64,000 nt of DNA from the NCBI GenBank assembly GCA_003153555.1, contig PLZS01000048.1, positions 1-64,000 on the forward strand. The letters are read 5' to 3'. Origin of the DNA: Candidatus Melainabacteria bacterium (GTDB taxonomy: Bacteria; Cyanobacteriota; Vampirovibrionia; Obscuribacterales; Obscuribacteraceae). Each line of letters opens with the position of its first letter. Within the stretch, counting starts at the first letter, position 1. A program made the translations under genes and the position numbers. Positions 16,567 to 25,947 of the stretch are shown here, piece by piece. Under the pieces are notes generated by a model. It saw only the letters and a list, made by a program, of their open reading frames with translations. It searched no databases and was not told where the DNA came from.

Positions 16567-17103
16567 ATGAAAGGTTCATCTATGTTTTGGTTACCTCTGG
16601 CACTAGTTGCCCTATTGGGCGCGGCTTCCACAATCTCTGTGAGGGCTCAGGTTGAAAGTGGTCATTCTTCCAGTTCATCGACCACCACAGAAGCCACAAT
16701 CAAAGGTTATGCCTTCAAATATAAGCAGCGCTTTGATAACTATGCTCAGCAAATTGACATGGGAATCTCAAAAGGCTGGTTGAAAGCTGACCAGGCAGAG
16801 ACATTCAAAACTCGGCTGAGCGAGCTGCGTTCAGTTGAATCAGCTGCCAGTCACAACGGTTATGCCGCTGCCGACATCGCTAATCTTGACAAAATGACCA
16901 CCAAGTTCAACGAAGACTTAAGTAGTGCATCTAGCAAGACAACACCCGCCACCACCGCAGAGCCTGCGAATTCAGGAGCATCTTCCTCCGCAAGCTCAGC
17001 AGCGAAATCAGGTGTGACAAAGAAGGAGACAACGACCAAAAAAACAGCCGCGCCTAAGAAAACCAGCACATCCACAACTGTCAAGCACACAGTTTCCCAG
17101 TAA
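16567..17103 (+). CDS. Exported low-complexity protein
   Basis: 178 residues from the ATG at 16567, chosen because GAGGAG lies eight bases upstream and a signal peptide begins there (FWLPLALVALLGAASTISVRA, cleavage before QVE); a longer frame from 16510 is unlikely. A helical domain of about 90 residues follows (YKQRFDNYAQQIDMGISKGW and DQAETFKTRLSELRS). A Ser/Thr/Ala then Lys/Thr-rich tail (TKKETTTKKTAAPKKTSTST) is disordered and cationic, possibly binding wall or envelope polymers. Family not recognised. A terminator follows directly. Confidence 0.75.
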   Translation: MKGSSMFWLPLALVALLGAASTISVRAQVESGHSSSSSTTTEATIKGYAFKYKQRFDNYAQQIDMGISKGWLKADQAETFKTRLSELRSVESAASHNGYAAADIANLDKMTTKFNEDLSSASSKTTPATTAEPANSGASSSASSAAKSGVTKKETTTKKTAAPKKTSTSTTVKHTVSQ

Positions 17104-17117
17104 AGCTTACGAGTTTG

Positions 17118-17146
17118 ATCCCCTGGCTATTGCTTGGGGATTTTTC
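17118..17146 (+). terminator. Intrinsic terminator after the exported protein gene
   Basis: ATCCCC (17118-17123) and GGGGAT (17136-17141) form a 6-bp stem with a 12-base loop, followed by TTTTTC. It lies 15 bases after the stop at 17103. The upstream end of the argF open frame (from 17134) overlaps it, which argues for the later argF start. Confidence 0.7.
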
Positions 17147-17175
17147 TTTCGACAATTTATGGAGTTTATTTTGCA

Positions 17176-18189
17176 ATGAATGACGAATCTGCTGCTGCGC
17201 TAAATGCTCAAGGCTCGCAACGGATGTCCGCGCCTCATGGGCGATCGCCTTTGAACTACATTTTTGGTGCCGATCAGCTGCGAGGTCGCGACATCATCGG
17301 TATCGAGGATCTTTCCAAAGAAGAACTTCTGTTGATTGTGCAAGTTGCTTCCGACCTCAAACAAAACAAATTTGACAGCACGCAAACTCAATTCTCAAAA
17401 GGGCAAACGCTAGCGATGCTTTTTGAGAAACCGTCGTTGCGAACAAGAGTGACGTTTGAAGCCGGTATGACGCAGCTTGGTGGCAGTGCCATTTATTTGG
17501 AAGGACAACTCGGTATTCGTGAGTCTGTTTCCGATGTAGCCAAGAATTTGGATCGTTGGTTAGATGGAATTATGGCCCGTACCTTTGACCATGAGACTGT
17601 ATTGCAGTTGGCTGCCAATGCCAAGGTGCCGGTGATCAACGGATTAAGTGATCGTGAGCATCCGTGCCAAGCTTTCGCTGACTTTCTGACGCTGCAAGAA
17701 CACAAAGGAAAGTTGGAAGGTCTCAAACTTGCGTTTATTGGTGATGGCAATAACGTAGTCAATTCGCTGATGCTCTTTGCTGCGAAAATCGGCATGCATT
17801 TTTCGATTGCCTGTCCACGCGGTTATGAGCCGGTTAAAGAGTTGTGGGATATAACACTAGAGTTAGCGAAAACGACTGGATCTAAAATCGTGCTCACTGA
17901 TGATCCAATTGATGCTGTGAAAGATGCAGACGCTGTCTACACAGACACTTGGGTTTCGATGGGGCAGGAATCAGAATCAGAAAAACGAATCAAGGATTTT
18001 AAGGGATTTCAGGTCAACTCTGCTTTATTGGCAAATGCAAAATCAAATGTGATTGCGATGCACTGCTTACCCGCGCATCGCGGTTACGAAATCACGGATG
18101 ACGTTCTTGACGGGAATCAATCCGTAGTTTTCGATCAAGCGGAAAATAGATTGCATGCGCAGAAAGCTGTGATCGCGTTAACTCTATAG
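17176..18189 (+). CDS. argF: Ornithine carbamoyltransferase
   Basis: 337 residues from the ATG at 17176, which has GGAG 11 bases upstream; the frame from 17134 begins inside the terminator. It makes citrulline from ornithine and carbamoyl phosphate. The carbamoyl-phosphate loop FEKPSLRTRVTFE, the GSAIYL block, HPCQAFADFLT, the ornithine-loop region DTWVSMGQE and MHCLPAHRG are all present, and the Ser-Leu-Arg-Thr-Arg form marks OTCase rather than ATCase. The N-terminal ~40 residues before the conserved NYIFGADQL are hydrophilic and atypical; an internal ATG at 17224 could be the true start. No other arginine gene is adjacent. Confidence 0.93.
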   Translation: MNDESAAALNAQGSQRMSAPHGRSPLNYIFGADQLRGRDIIGIEDLSKEELLLIVQVASDLKQNKFDSTQTQFSKGQTLAMLFEKPSLRTRVTFEAGMTQLGGSAIYLEGQLGIRESVSDVAKNLDRWLDGIMARTFDHETVLQLAANAKVPVINGLSDREHPCQAFADFLTLQEHKGKLEGLKLAFIGDGNNVVNSLMLFAAKIGMHFSIACPRGYEPVKELWDITLELAKTTGSKIVLTDDPIDAVKDADAVYTDTWVSMGQESESEKRIKDFKGFQVNSALLANAKSNVIAMHCLPAHRGYEITDDVLDGNQSVVFDQAENRLHAQKAVIALTL

Positions 18190-18331
18190 CGAAGTTTTAG
18201 TCTATCCAGCACCATCCAAAGTGACTCCTTCCCCCGCTTGGACAGTGCCGGAGCAATATGATGGGGTAAGTACATAGGTGTCTAAGATGATCGCGAAGCC
18301 AACAGCGCCGAAAGAGAATCTTGCCTGGTTT

Positions 18332-18871
18332 CTATAGTCTGTTATCACTGTCGATCGAAGCGTCATCCGATTGTACAGTTTCTAAATTACATGATTTCGA
18401 ATGGTTGAGCAAGGCTGTGTTGGAAGTCCGTGCTAAGACGCCGACACCGTTTGCGTCCCAAAGTGCATAAATCAACCACTCAATGCAAAATATGGGAGTC
18501 CAGCATGCCACTACAATCAATACCATCAAAGGAATGTGCAGATAATGCACCAGAAATTTCGAGATCGGGCCCTGGGCTGCTGATAAAATAAGTGCGGATA
18601 GAACGGCACAGCCAATGGTTCCCATTAGGCATGCGCTAATAGCGTCTTTTATCGAAGATTTACAGACAAAGCGCGCAACTGCTGCAGGAATGACCATTCC
18701 TGACAAAAACGCCAAGATCATGCATTGGACTTTATCCATACCAAAATCGGTGAGCATCGGTGGAGCAGTCGCACACAAGAGAAATGCCAGTTTGACTGGA
18801 AAGAGTTGAGCACTAGTCAACTGCTTGCGAACAGCTGGCGGGTTGATTTTACCGATCCGATTAGATGCCAT
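18332..18871 (-). CDS. Membrane protein of unknown function
   Basis: 179 residues with about four hydrophobic segments: LFPVKLAFLLCATAPPML, MILAFLSGMVIPAAVARFV, ACLMGTIGCAVLSALILSA and IPLMVLIVVACWTPIFCIEW. The N-terminus is basic and the ~40-residue C-terminal tail hydrophilic and acidic (DDASIDSDNRL). No family is recognised and no operon partner is evident; it converges with argF. Confidence 0.65.
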   Translation of the reverse strand: MASNRIGKINPPAVRKQLTSAQLFPVKLAFLLCATAPPMLTDFGMDKVQCMILAFLSGMVIPAAVARFVCKSSIKDAISACLMGTIGCAVLSALILSAAQGPISKFLVHYLHIPLMVLIVVACWTPIFCIEWLIYALWDANGVGVLARTSNTALLNHSKSCNLETVQSDDASIDSDNRL

Positions 18872-19170
18872 AAAACCACTCTGAAACCGAAGTGCCGACG
18901 GCTTTTATGCACGCTGATTGTAAAAAAATAGAGTGCAGGAATAGTTTTATCATTATAAGCGTCGTTTCTTTTTTTGTAGCAGTAGGTCGTTATGTTGCCA
19001 CTAACTGGGGACTTTTGGCTTTTGATCTGGGTTGTCCCTAAATTGTCACTTGTCTTCCGGTAGTCTATGTGTCCGGTTAGTATCGGTACCCGACCATTAT
19101 TTATTAGATCCTGAACCAGTAGCCCGCTGGCGTCATAAAAAGCAATACAACTCAGATTGACAACGTTCAG

Positions 19171-20123
19171 ATGATGGATCGTCCTGAGGTAAAACCGATT
19201 ACTCGTTACTTCGACAATCCCAGCGAAATGACGGCAGAGGCTCTGACTGACTATCGCATGAATGCATCTAGTCGCGAGAACTTGCGGCAGCAAAGTCCAA
19301 AGTTATACGAAGCTGCTAAGAATTTGGATCAACTCGAATTGGATACAATGCACGGCAAAGGAAAGAAAGTACGCCTTGCTGATGGCACCGTTAGTGATGC
19401 TAATTAATTCTCTCATTGTTGTCAGGCTGCAGACCTTATCAAAGTGTTGGATTCCAGTTAGAATCGAGGACTTGTGGAGAATTCCCGTCAATCTCTGACT
19501 CTGATCTCTGGAAAGCAGAGTTTATACATAAAACTAAGCCCTCCAGAAGTTTTGCAACAACTGGCGAACGGATCTACTAACACTAGTATGCCTTGCTAAT
19601 CTAGCGTTGTGTTCAAATATCTGCGCCCGCTGGTAACTCATACTTCATGGTTGCTGATAGCCAGCTTTTGGACGGACCTCAGATAAGTTATCCTATTTAC
19701 ACGTCTATGTACGATAACACTACTGGCACCACAACCAAACAATCATTTGTTTTTTCGCAAAATCACTACGAGTCGGGCAGCTCAGAACTGCTAGGAGAGT
19801 CACTTCTTAAGCTCGGTCACGAGAACAAACTGCCAGCCATTGTCGTCGTCAACGTTGGTCAACCTTTATTTGGACAGGTGAGATCGGGTTGGCATGTCAT
19901 CAATGTCTATGATTACGATCCGGCGACGAGACTTGTGCGTTACTCAAACCAATGGGATGAAGCTTCCGATCGAATGGAAAAAGGAGTACCAATAGAGGAT
20001 CTCTTTCAAGCGATGAAGTCACTTGCGAAGCCAGAGCTAACTGACGACTCATCAGGACCGCTTGAAACGATGCCAACTATTCCGCCACCAAGATGGTTGA
20101 AGCTGTCTCCAGATCACGATTGA
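19171..20123 (+). pseudogene. Decayed papain-like cysteine protease gene
   Basis: The frame opening at 19171 reads as a protein for 142 codons but is broken by TAA at 19405, TAG at 19459 and TAA at 19597. Between the stops it stays protein-like (CCQAADLIKVLDSS, then SPPEVLQQLANGSTNTSMPC). The reading then shifts into the frame of 19647-20123, which is open from just after a TAG at 19602 (QISAPAGNSYFMVADSQL). The distal part has GWHVINVYDYD and RYSNQWD, resembling the His and Asn/Asp parts of a papain-like (C39-like) fold; CCQAADLIKVL could hold the nucleophile Cys. Three stops plus a frameshift make this a pseudogene. The last 158 codons could still be translated alone from the ATG at 19647. 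Confidence 0.7.
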
Positions 20124-20202
20124 GAAAAGCGATTGTGAAATGCTTTTGGGCAAGGTCTTCTGGAGTAAAGACTTTTTGGCTCGGTCCAAGAGGTGTGGTC
20201 AG

Positions 20203-23139
20203 TTAAAAACCGAGTCGCTTGGCGGAACCAACTGAGTCAGCTGCGTCTACTTGTTCTACAATCTGCGGCTCAATTGTAGAAAGCATTTCGGGTGTTCTTT
20301 GTGCGGCTGAAATTTCTGCTAACGCGGCGAAGTGTTTTAGTGCAACCCGTTCGATGAACGTGCGGACAGAGCGACCATTTGCAAAACCTTTGCTGGCTTT
20401 CATAACGTGGAGCTTTTTGACTAACACATCGAGAGCTGCAGGTGAAAATGAGAGTTCCTGACGCTTGATCAAGTGCAGAGCAATTTCCTTCATCTCTTCA
20501 ATTGAATAGTCTTCGAAGTTGACGATTTTATCTATGCGCGAACGAAGACCGGGATTACTATCCAGCAGCTGGTCCATTTCAACTTTATAGCCGGCGAAGA
20601 CGACAAAAAATTGAGCACGCCGATCCTCCATCTCTTTCAGAAGTACTTCGATCACGCGCATGCCAAAATCATTTTGGCCGCCCATCAACGCGTAAGCCTC
20701 ATCAATAAAAAGCACACCGCCAATAGCTTCGTCAATTTTTTGTCTGGTGACAACTTCGGATTGTCCGATGTACTGTCCAATCAACGTCGATCTATCGCAT
20801 TCGACAAGATGTCCTTTATCCAATATGCCCAGCGCACTGTAGATGCGGGAAATTATTCGTGCCACTGTGGTTTTGCCAGTTCCAGGGTTGCCCGCAAAGA
20901 CCAAGTGAAGCTTAAATTCGCTGAGTACGTCTTTGCCCAACTGTCTATAGACGCGCACCACTTTGACGAGCTCGGTGACAAATTCTTTGACGCTTGTCAA
21001 TCCAATTAGAGAATTCAGCTCTGCAAGAGCTTGGGAAAGCTCTTTTTCATTTAGTGGCGCATGGTAGATAATTGATTGACGAGCACCAATTACGGCGCGA
21101 ACATCAGTTCCAGTGATCAGAGACAATTCTTCATCAGATAGCTTAGACGCATCCGTTCGGGCCATGCACCGCAGTCCGAGCGCGCGCTGACAGTCATCAA
21201 TGAGTGAATGAACGTAGCGAGCGTTGCCAAATGATTTGTTTCGCGACTGATAAGCTTTCTCTAAACTTTCGCGAAGCAAATTAGTAGCATCATCAGAGAG
21301 CTGAAATGAGTCGCGGTTTGTCTTGTTAACTGCAATTTGTAACAACTGCGGCGGCGTGTAGTCATTGAATCTAATGTTTAACTTGAAGCGCGAACGAACG
21401 CCGGGATTTGAATTGAGCAAATCTTCCATCTCTTTGGGGTAACCTGCCAGCACGATCGCGATATCGCATTCAGGATCAGTCAAAACAGGAAGCAATGTCT
21501 CAATTACTTGTTGCCCAGGATCGCGCTCATCCACACCACCAAGTTCATAACGTCTTACCAAGCCGTAGGCCTCGTCAATGAATAACACTCCTCCTTTGGC
21601 TGCGGCGAGCGCCTTGCGCGTTAGGTCCTCAGAAGAACCATAAGCCGGTCCGACTAGATCGGCCCTAACCACCACGTGCACATGTCCCGTAGTCAGTAAG
21701 CCAAGGCCGTGATAAATCTGACCCAATAGTTTCGCCACCGTAGTTTTGCCAGTACCTGGATTACCGGTGAACACCGCGTGCAAAACTGGTTTTTCATTGG
21801 CATCAAATCCGCGCTTTTTGCGCAGTCGCAAAAAATCCATGTAGACACCATGCTCTTTGAGAGCCTTTTTGACGTCATCGAGACCGACCATTTGTTCAAT
21901 TTCACCCAAAACATTGTTCAGCGGTCGGCTCGAACTTTTCGTAACTTGATCAATAGATTTGCGCACCCGAGCCAACTCTTTCTCCAACACTTCGATAGCT
22001 GTGTGTAGATGTTTCGGCGCCAGCATTTTGAGCTGGAGGGCTCGCTCTAAAAGTACGGCGGCTCGAGTTGGGTCGTGACGACTGCTGTAAAAAGAAGCGA
22101 TTGAATAAAAGTTGTCCCCAATTTCGTCGGCGTGATCGAGTGGAATCTCAGGCTCCAGGCTGAGAGCTTCTATGTAGCAGTTATTGACTAGATCTGGTTC
22201 GTCTCTTTCTGAATAGATTCTCGCTAACCAGAGCAAGATTCTGTGCTGGTAGAGAGGATACGCGTCAAGTTTGCGATAAATTGTCAGAGCTTGTTTGAAA
22301 TTGTAAATAGAGTATTCATGCTTGTCTTCGTTAAAGTATTGAATACCAAGAATATTCAATAGCCTGGCTGACTGAAAACTCTCTTTGAGATTTAGCTGGT
22401 TAATGATTGGACGAGCTCTTTCTAGCGCACTGAATACGGTATCGCCTAGATGCCCATCGACAGCCGTTTCAGCTAGATTAAGAAGATTTTCGAGCAGGAT
22501 TTCTACGTGCTCTGGCGATCTGGTGAAGATCTCGATCGATTTAAGCAATTCCTCACAAGCGCCTGAAAAGTCACATTTAATTCTCATCCAGCGCCCAAGC
22601 AAATCGAAGGCTTCAGCGGTATTGCGATGAAAAGGACCGTAAACTCGGGATGAAAAATCGATTGCTTCTTTCCAGAACATGTCGAGATCATCAATATCTG
22701 AAGCTTGAGTGAAGTTCTTGCACAACGTAATAAAAAACTCAGTGCAATTGGTAGATGCCGGTGTGCTTTTCTCGAAGAGCATTTCTAAAAGAGTGAGACG
22801 CAATGACAGAACAGCATCATAGTCATTTTTTGCGCAACGCAGCCGACAAAATCGGTTGGTTGCGTCTGCAATGGAGCGTTGAAGATCAGTGTTGTTGAGA
22901 GAAAGCAGGCAGCATTCTGTGACCTGTTCGGCAAATTGTTCCAGTGCCGAAGGCGCTATCTTGTGAAGTTGTTTAAGAAGAGAGAGTAGAGGTTTCTTCG
23001 CTTCGGACGGAAGAGGAGTTTTTGTTAGAGAAATTGTTTGGCCAAGCACTTCGGCCGTACAAACTAACTGTTCGGCATCGTTCGATGCCGCCAGATTCGA
23101 TATTTCTTGGAGCAAATCACTTAATGTTGATTGGGTCAT
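20203..23139 (-). CDS. TPR protein with two CbbX/EccA-type AAA+ ATPase domains
   Basis: 978 residues. The N-terminal ~400 are helical TPR-like repeats, followed by two full AAA+ modules. Module 1 has Walker A GNPGTGKTT near residue 457, Walker B GGVLFIDEAYGL, sensor-1 VLAGYPKEM and the arginine region NPGVRSRF. Module 2 repeats these near residues 750-850 (GNPGTGKTT, GGVLFIDEAYALMG, VFAGYKVEMDQLLDSNPGLR). This matches the CbbX/SpoVK/EccA clade; mycobacterial EccA has N-terminal TPRs with one such module, whereas here there are two. A cytoplasmic remodelling ATPase is expected; substrate unknown. It lies just downstream of a VIT-vWA gene on the same strand, but a terminator separates them. No other type VII secretion gene is visible. 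Confidence 0.88.
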   Translation of the reverse strand: MTQSTLSDLLQEISNLAASNDAEQLVCTAEVLGQTISLTKTPLPSEAKKPLLSLLKQLHKIAPSALEQFAEQVTECCLLSLNNTDLQRSIADATNRFCRLRCAKNDYDAVLSLRLTLLEMLFEKSTPASTNCTEFFITLCKNFTQASDIDDLDMFWKEAIDFSSRVYGPFHRNTAEAFDLLGRWMRIKCDFSGACEELLKSIEIFTRSPEHVEILLENLLNLAETAVDGHLGDTVFSALERARPIINQLNLKESFQSARLLNILGIQYFNEDKHEYSIYNFKQALTIYRKLDAYPLYQHRILLWLARIYSERDEPDLVNNCYIEALSLEPEIPLDHADEIGDNFYSIASFYSSRHDPTRAAVLLERALQLKMLAPKHLHTAIEVLEKELARVRKSIDQVTKSSSRPLNNVLGEIEQMVGLDDVKKALKEHGVYMDFLRLRKKRGFDANEKPVLHAVFTGNPGTGKTTVAKLLGQIYHGLGLLTTGHVHVVVRADLVGPAYGSSEDLTRKALAAAKGGVLFIDEAYGLVRRYELGGVDERDPGQQVIETLLPVLTDPECDIAIVLAGYPKEMEDLLNSNPGVRSRFKLNIRFNDYTPPQLLQIAVNKTNRDSFQLSDDATNLLRESLEKAYQSRNKSFGNARYVHSLIDDCQRALGLRCMARTDASKLSDEELSLITGTDVRAVIGARQSIIYHAPLNEKELSQALAELNSLIGLTSVKEFVTELVKVVRVYRQLGKDVLSEFKLHLVFAGNPGTGKTTVARIISRIYSALGILDKGHLVECDRSTLIGQYIGQSEVVTRQKIDEAIGGVLFIDEAYALMGGQNDFGMRVIEVLLKEMEDRRAQFFVVFAGYKVEMDQLLDSNPGLRSRIDKIVNFEDYSIEEMKEIALHLIKRQELSFSPAALDVLVKKLHVMKASKGFANGRSVRTFIERVALKHFAALAEISAAQRTPEMLSTIEPQIVEQVDAADSVGSAKRLGF

Positions 23140-23389
23140 GCAATTGGACAGCTCACGTTCGTTTCCTCAAAATGCCTGATCGGTCTAGTTTAGTTTATCA
23201 GCAAGTCTTCCTACGTCTACTTGAAATTATCAGAGTTTGCATCAGGTCCTTTATCAGCTGAGTCCATGCTCTCCGGTAAAAATATGTCGTAAGCGGTGGC
23301 TTTTGCTGAAATGTCATCACGTTTTACCGTAGCTCCCACTTGATCCTGCACTGGATGAATCCTCAGCACCAATACTCTACTCAAACGTG

Positions 23390-23423
23390 CAAAGAAGCCG
23401 CCAGCTTGGTGGCGGCTTCTTTG
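23390..23423 (-). terminator. Strong hairpin terminator after the first VIT-vWA gene
   Basis: A perfect 13-bp inverted repeat, CAAAGAAGCCGCC (23390-23402) and GGCGGCTTCTTTG (23411-23423), with an 8-base loop whose outer A and T can also pair. It lies 17 bases after the minus-strand stop at 23441. The 3' tail is short of T, so release may rely on the CTTCTTTG arm. Confidence 0.6.
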
Positions 23424-23440
23424 GCTCAGATTGTTGTGGA

Positions 23441-25693
23441 TTAGCTAAATAGATTGGCATCGCGCGCAGAGGCGACGAGTCCATTTACTAACCCCGGAAC
23501 CGCTAGACCGATGAGAGCGAACAAAGCTGCGATTGCGAAGCGAGTGGAGCGCTTGTTTCCAAAAGTGAGACCAAGAATTGCTATCGGTTTCGCTCCGCAG
23601 ATCGCATTGGCAAAAAGCGCGGCACCGAGCGCGATACCGAGCACTTCGGCACTGTTGGCAAAGAGGTTGATCATAGCTTCTAAGTTTGCCAGATTGTTGA
23701 CTCGCACCGTGCCCGCAGTGTTGATGCCCGTTACGAATGTCGCGTCTTGACCGAGGCGGCTGAGCATACTGTTGGTGAGACCTTGCGTACCAGTGGCGCC
23801 CATTGAAATGTTACTTGAGCCACTAGACAAGCCTCCACCTCCATTGCCGCTACTGCTTCCGTTATTTGCTAATTGCGTGTCGTTATCGTTATGGTTGTCC
23901 TCTTTCAAATTAAAGCGTTCGTAATCGGTTGATCTCTCTAGCACAATTGCAGCGGTTACTGGCGTGACAACGTGATACTGAGCTGCGATCTGCGCGGCTT
24001 CGTATGGATGGTGCAGTTGCACAAGTTGCCTTGCATCCTGAGCAGCGTACAGAGCGGCCAAATCTTGAGCGGTATCGAGAGCGGTGACAACTTCACAGCT
24101 CGGCTTATCCTTCATGTGTGAGTAGTGCAAGTAATAGTCTCTGCTGTCTGGTCTCCATTGTGCAATGAAGTGACTTAGGTCGTCTGACACCGAACTGTTT
24201 CTCGATACCGGAACGAATGGACCAATGTCATGGTGATTCTTGAATATTTCACTTGTCTTCGTCACTGCGTCATCTATGGCCATCTCGTAGAATTCTGGCG
24301 TGCTAACGAATTTGGAGGTAATAAAAATCTCTCGGTTCAAGATTGGTTGCGGACCATGTATCCACAAAACCGCACCCTTCGGTGTGTCGCCTGCGGCCGA
24401 AGCCGCTTTGATAACCGCTAACAGATTGTCGTGTCCACCTGAGAAATTTTCGCTCCTTAGTCTGGCCAGACCTATGTCTTTTGTAGTTGGTTCAAGATCT
24501 CCGCCAGATTCTGAGTTGGCGATGATCACTGAGGTCGGTAAATTCTTGGGCAAGCTCTTTAGAGCGCTTTTTATGTCGCGGAGATGATCTTTCATGGTTT
24601 CTGAACCGTCTACACATACGACCAGATGCGATGGTGGTCTCACCATTGTGTGTTTTATGGATTCAACCACGTATCCACCTAGTTTATAATCTGGTGCCGC
24701 TACGGCAATAAATGTATTGGCGCGTGATACGCCGATAGAAATTGAATTTGATGTCATGTCTTCGTCTTTCAACGAACATATGAATAACTTATTGCCTGCA
24801 GCGGTGGTAAGGGCATGTGCATGTGCATGCGTGATGCTCATTGAGAGCGTTTCGTCTGACTTTAAACGCAAGTCGTGCTGTCCGGAGACTTTAAAGTTGG
24901 TGCCAATGAATCTGGGCAAGGTTATCGTCGATTGAACGCCGGAGTGTAGCTTAAGAGGTGCTTTCATGGAAATGCGTAACTTCAGCTCTCCACGGGCAGG
25001 CACGGGGTAGCATTGCACGAGCACGCGTCCACGTCCCAGATCCGTGACCATGGCTGGGTCTCTGCGTTGATCTCGTACTACCCATTTGTATGCCTTTGAC
25101 GCTTGTTCGGTAATGCCGATGCTTGAATCTTTGGGCTCTCCATTTTCCCAAAGAGTCAAATTGGATACCACCGCTTCTGGTGGCAAGGCCAGTTCTGCTC
25201 GAGCCTCCTGTAAATTAGAAGTATTGTTTCTGAAAACGTAAGTCCAGTCCAGGCTTGACGTCAGGGATTGACCGTTAACGGTGCCGCTCAACTCTGATCT
25301 CACTAACGAGAGACCAGGTATCGAATTGCCGACAACGTGATAGCCCAAGTAGGAATCAGGCATGTTTGAGATTGTTTCGACGCCTCCTTTGTTGTCGTTG
25401 TAAGGTTTACCTGTCACCGCAAAGTAGATTTGTCGGCGCTCGCTTGGCGGAATTGACAAAAAAATAGCCGATAACCCACCTGTGCGGATGTCCGCTATAT
25501 CCATGTTCAAATCTTTTTCGCAGTCTAATCTTCGCAAAAGATTGAGACTATCTTTTTTGTCTTGACTGGTCATATCGCTCTCATCCATGTTCCGCGCCAG
25601 AAGAAAGTCCGAATTAAGGTTCGACCCGTCGCTGTTCGCCTGTTGTCTAGCCGACGCGAAGCCGCTCGGCTTTTTGTTCTCAAGATCTAACAT
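23441..25693 (-). CDS. VIT and vWA domain membrane protein with conserved C-terminal module
   Basis: About 750 residues from the ATG at 25693, eight bases after AGGAG; the longer frame to 25744 lacks a site. A VIT domain spans about residues 118-260 (YHVVGNSIPGLSLVRSELSG, YVFRNNTSNLQEARAELALP). A vWA-like domain starts near residue 355 (LVVCVDGSETM, a DxSxT MIDAS). Then come a low-complexity Asn/Gly/Ser linker and a terminal ~110 residues with two hydrophobic helices ending in PGLVNGLVASARDANLFS. That terminal module and the VIT-vWA core recur in the protein at 32969-36253, so the two are paralogues. There is no N-terminal signal peptide, so the bulk is probably cytoplasmic with a C-terminal membrane anchor. 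Ligand and partner unknown. Confidence 0.82.
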   Translation of the reverse strand: MLDLENKKPSGFASARQQANSDGSNLNSDFLLARNMDESDMTSQDKKDSLNLLRRLDCEKDLNMDIADIRTGGLSAIFLSIPPSERRQIYFAVTGKPYNDNKGGVETISNMPDSYLGYHVVGNSIPGLSLVRSELSGTVNGQSLTSSLDWTYVFRNNTSNLQEARAELALPPEAVVSNLTLWENGEPKDSSIGITEQASKAYKWVVRDQRRDPAMVTDLGRGRVLVQCYPVPARGELKLRISMKAPLKLHSGVQSTITLPRFIGTNFKVSGQHDLRLKSDETLSMSITHAHAHALTTAAGNKLFICSLKDEDMTSNSISIGVSRANTFIAVAAPDYKLGGYVVESIKHTMVRPPSHLVVCVDGSETMKDHLRDIKSALKSLPKNLPTSVIIANSESGGDLEPTTKDIGLARLRSENFSGGHDNLLAVIKAASAAGDTPKGAVLWIHGPQPILNREIFITSKFVSTPEFYEMAIDDAVTKTSEIFKNHHDIGPFVPVSRNSSVSDDLSHFIAQWRPDSRDYYLHYSHMKDKPSCEVVTALDTAQDLAALYAAQDARQLVQLHHPYEAAQIAAQYHVVTPVTAAIVLERSTDYERFNLKEDNHNDNDTQLANNGSSSGNGGGGLSSGSSNISMGATGTQGLTNSMLSRLGQDATFVTGINTAGTVRVNNLANLEAMINLFANSAEVLGIALGAALFANAICGAKPIAILGLTFGNKRSTRFAIAALFALIGLAVPGLVNGLVASARDANLFS

Positions 25694-25839
25694 AGCCATC
25701 TCTCCTGAAGCATGATAATCCGTCACCGTTGCTGGTGCCCACAAAAAGCGGGCGCATCGCTATGGCTATGCGGTTAGTGTCTGTGTTGTTTAGTAAGTGA
25801 TTCCATCAGCCTAAAGCGGCTGAAGATAATTTATCGTTT

Positions 25840-25868
25840 AAACCCCTTCAATGTCGATGGGGTTTTCC
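25840..25868. terminator. Weak hairpin with T-run between genes
   Basis: AAACCCC (25840-25846) pairs with GGGGTTT (25859-25865) and is followed on the plus strand by T then CCC. It lies about 80 bases downstream of the leftward oxidoreductase gene and upstream of the VIT-vWA gene, so it could terminate the former, although the T-run is better on the plus strand. Confidence 0.3.
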
Positions 25869-25947
25869 CTGAATGACGAATCGCACGGACCCCGCAGCCG
25901 CAGATGGGGCGCTAAACACTCAGTCGCACTAATGAGGAGTTATTTCC

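Noticed and set aside
17134-17175. Longer N-terminus for ornithine carbamoyltransferase
   Set aside because: The extra codons overlap the terminator of the preceding gene and have no ribosome site; the ATG at 17176 does.
18817-19293. 158-residue minus-strand ORF
   Set aside because: It overlaps the starts of both flanking features, has no ribosome site and shows no domain; the plus-strand pseudogene frame explains the conserved part.
20203-23139. Part of a type VII secretion or Rubisco-activase system
   Set aside because: The AAA+ clade fits EccA/CbbX, but no EccB-E, ESX substrate or Rubisco gene is visible in the window.
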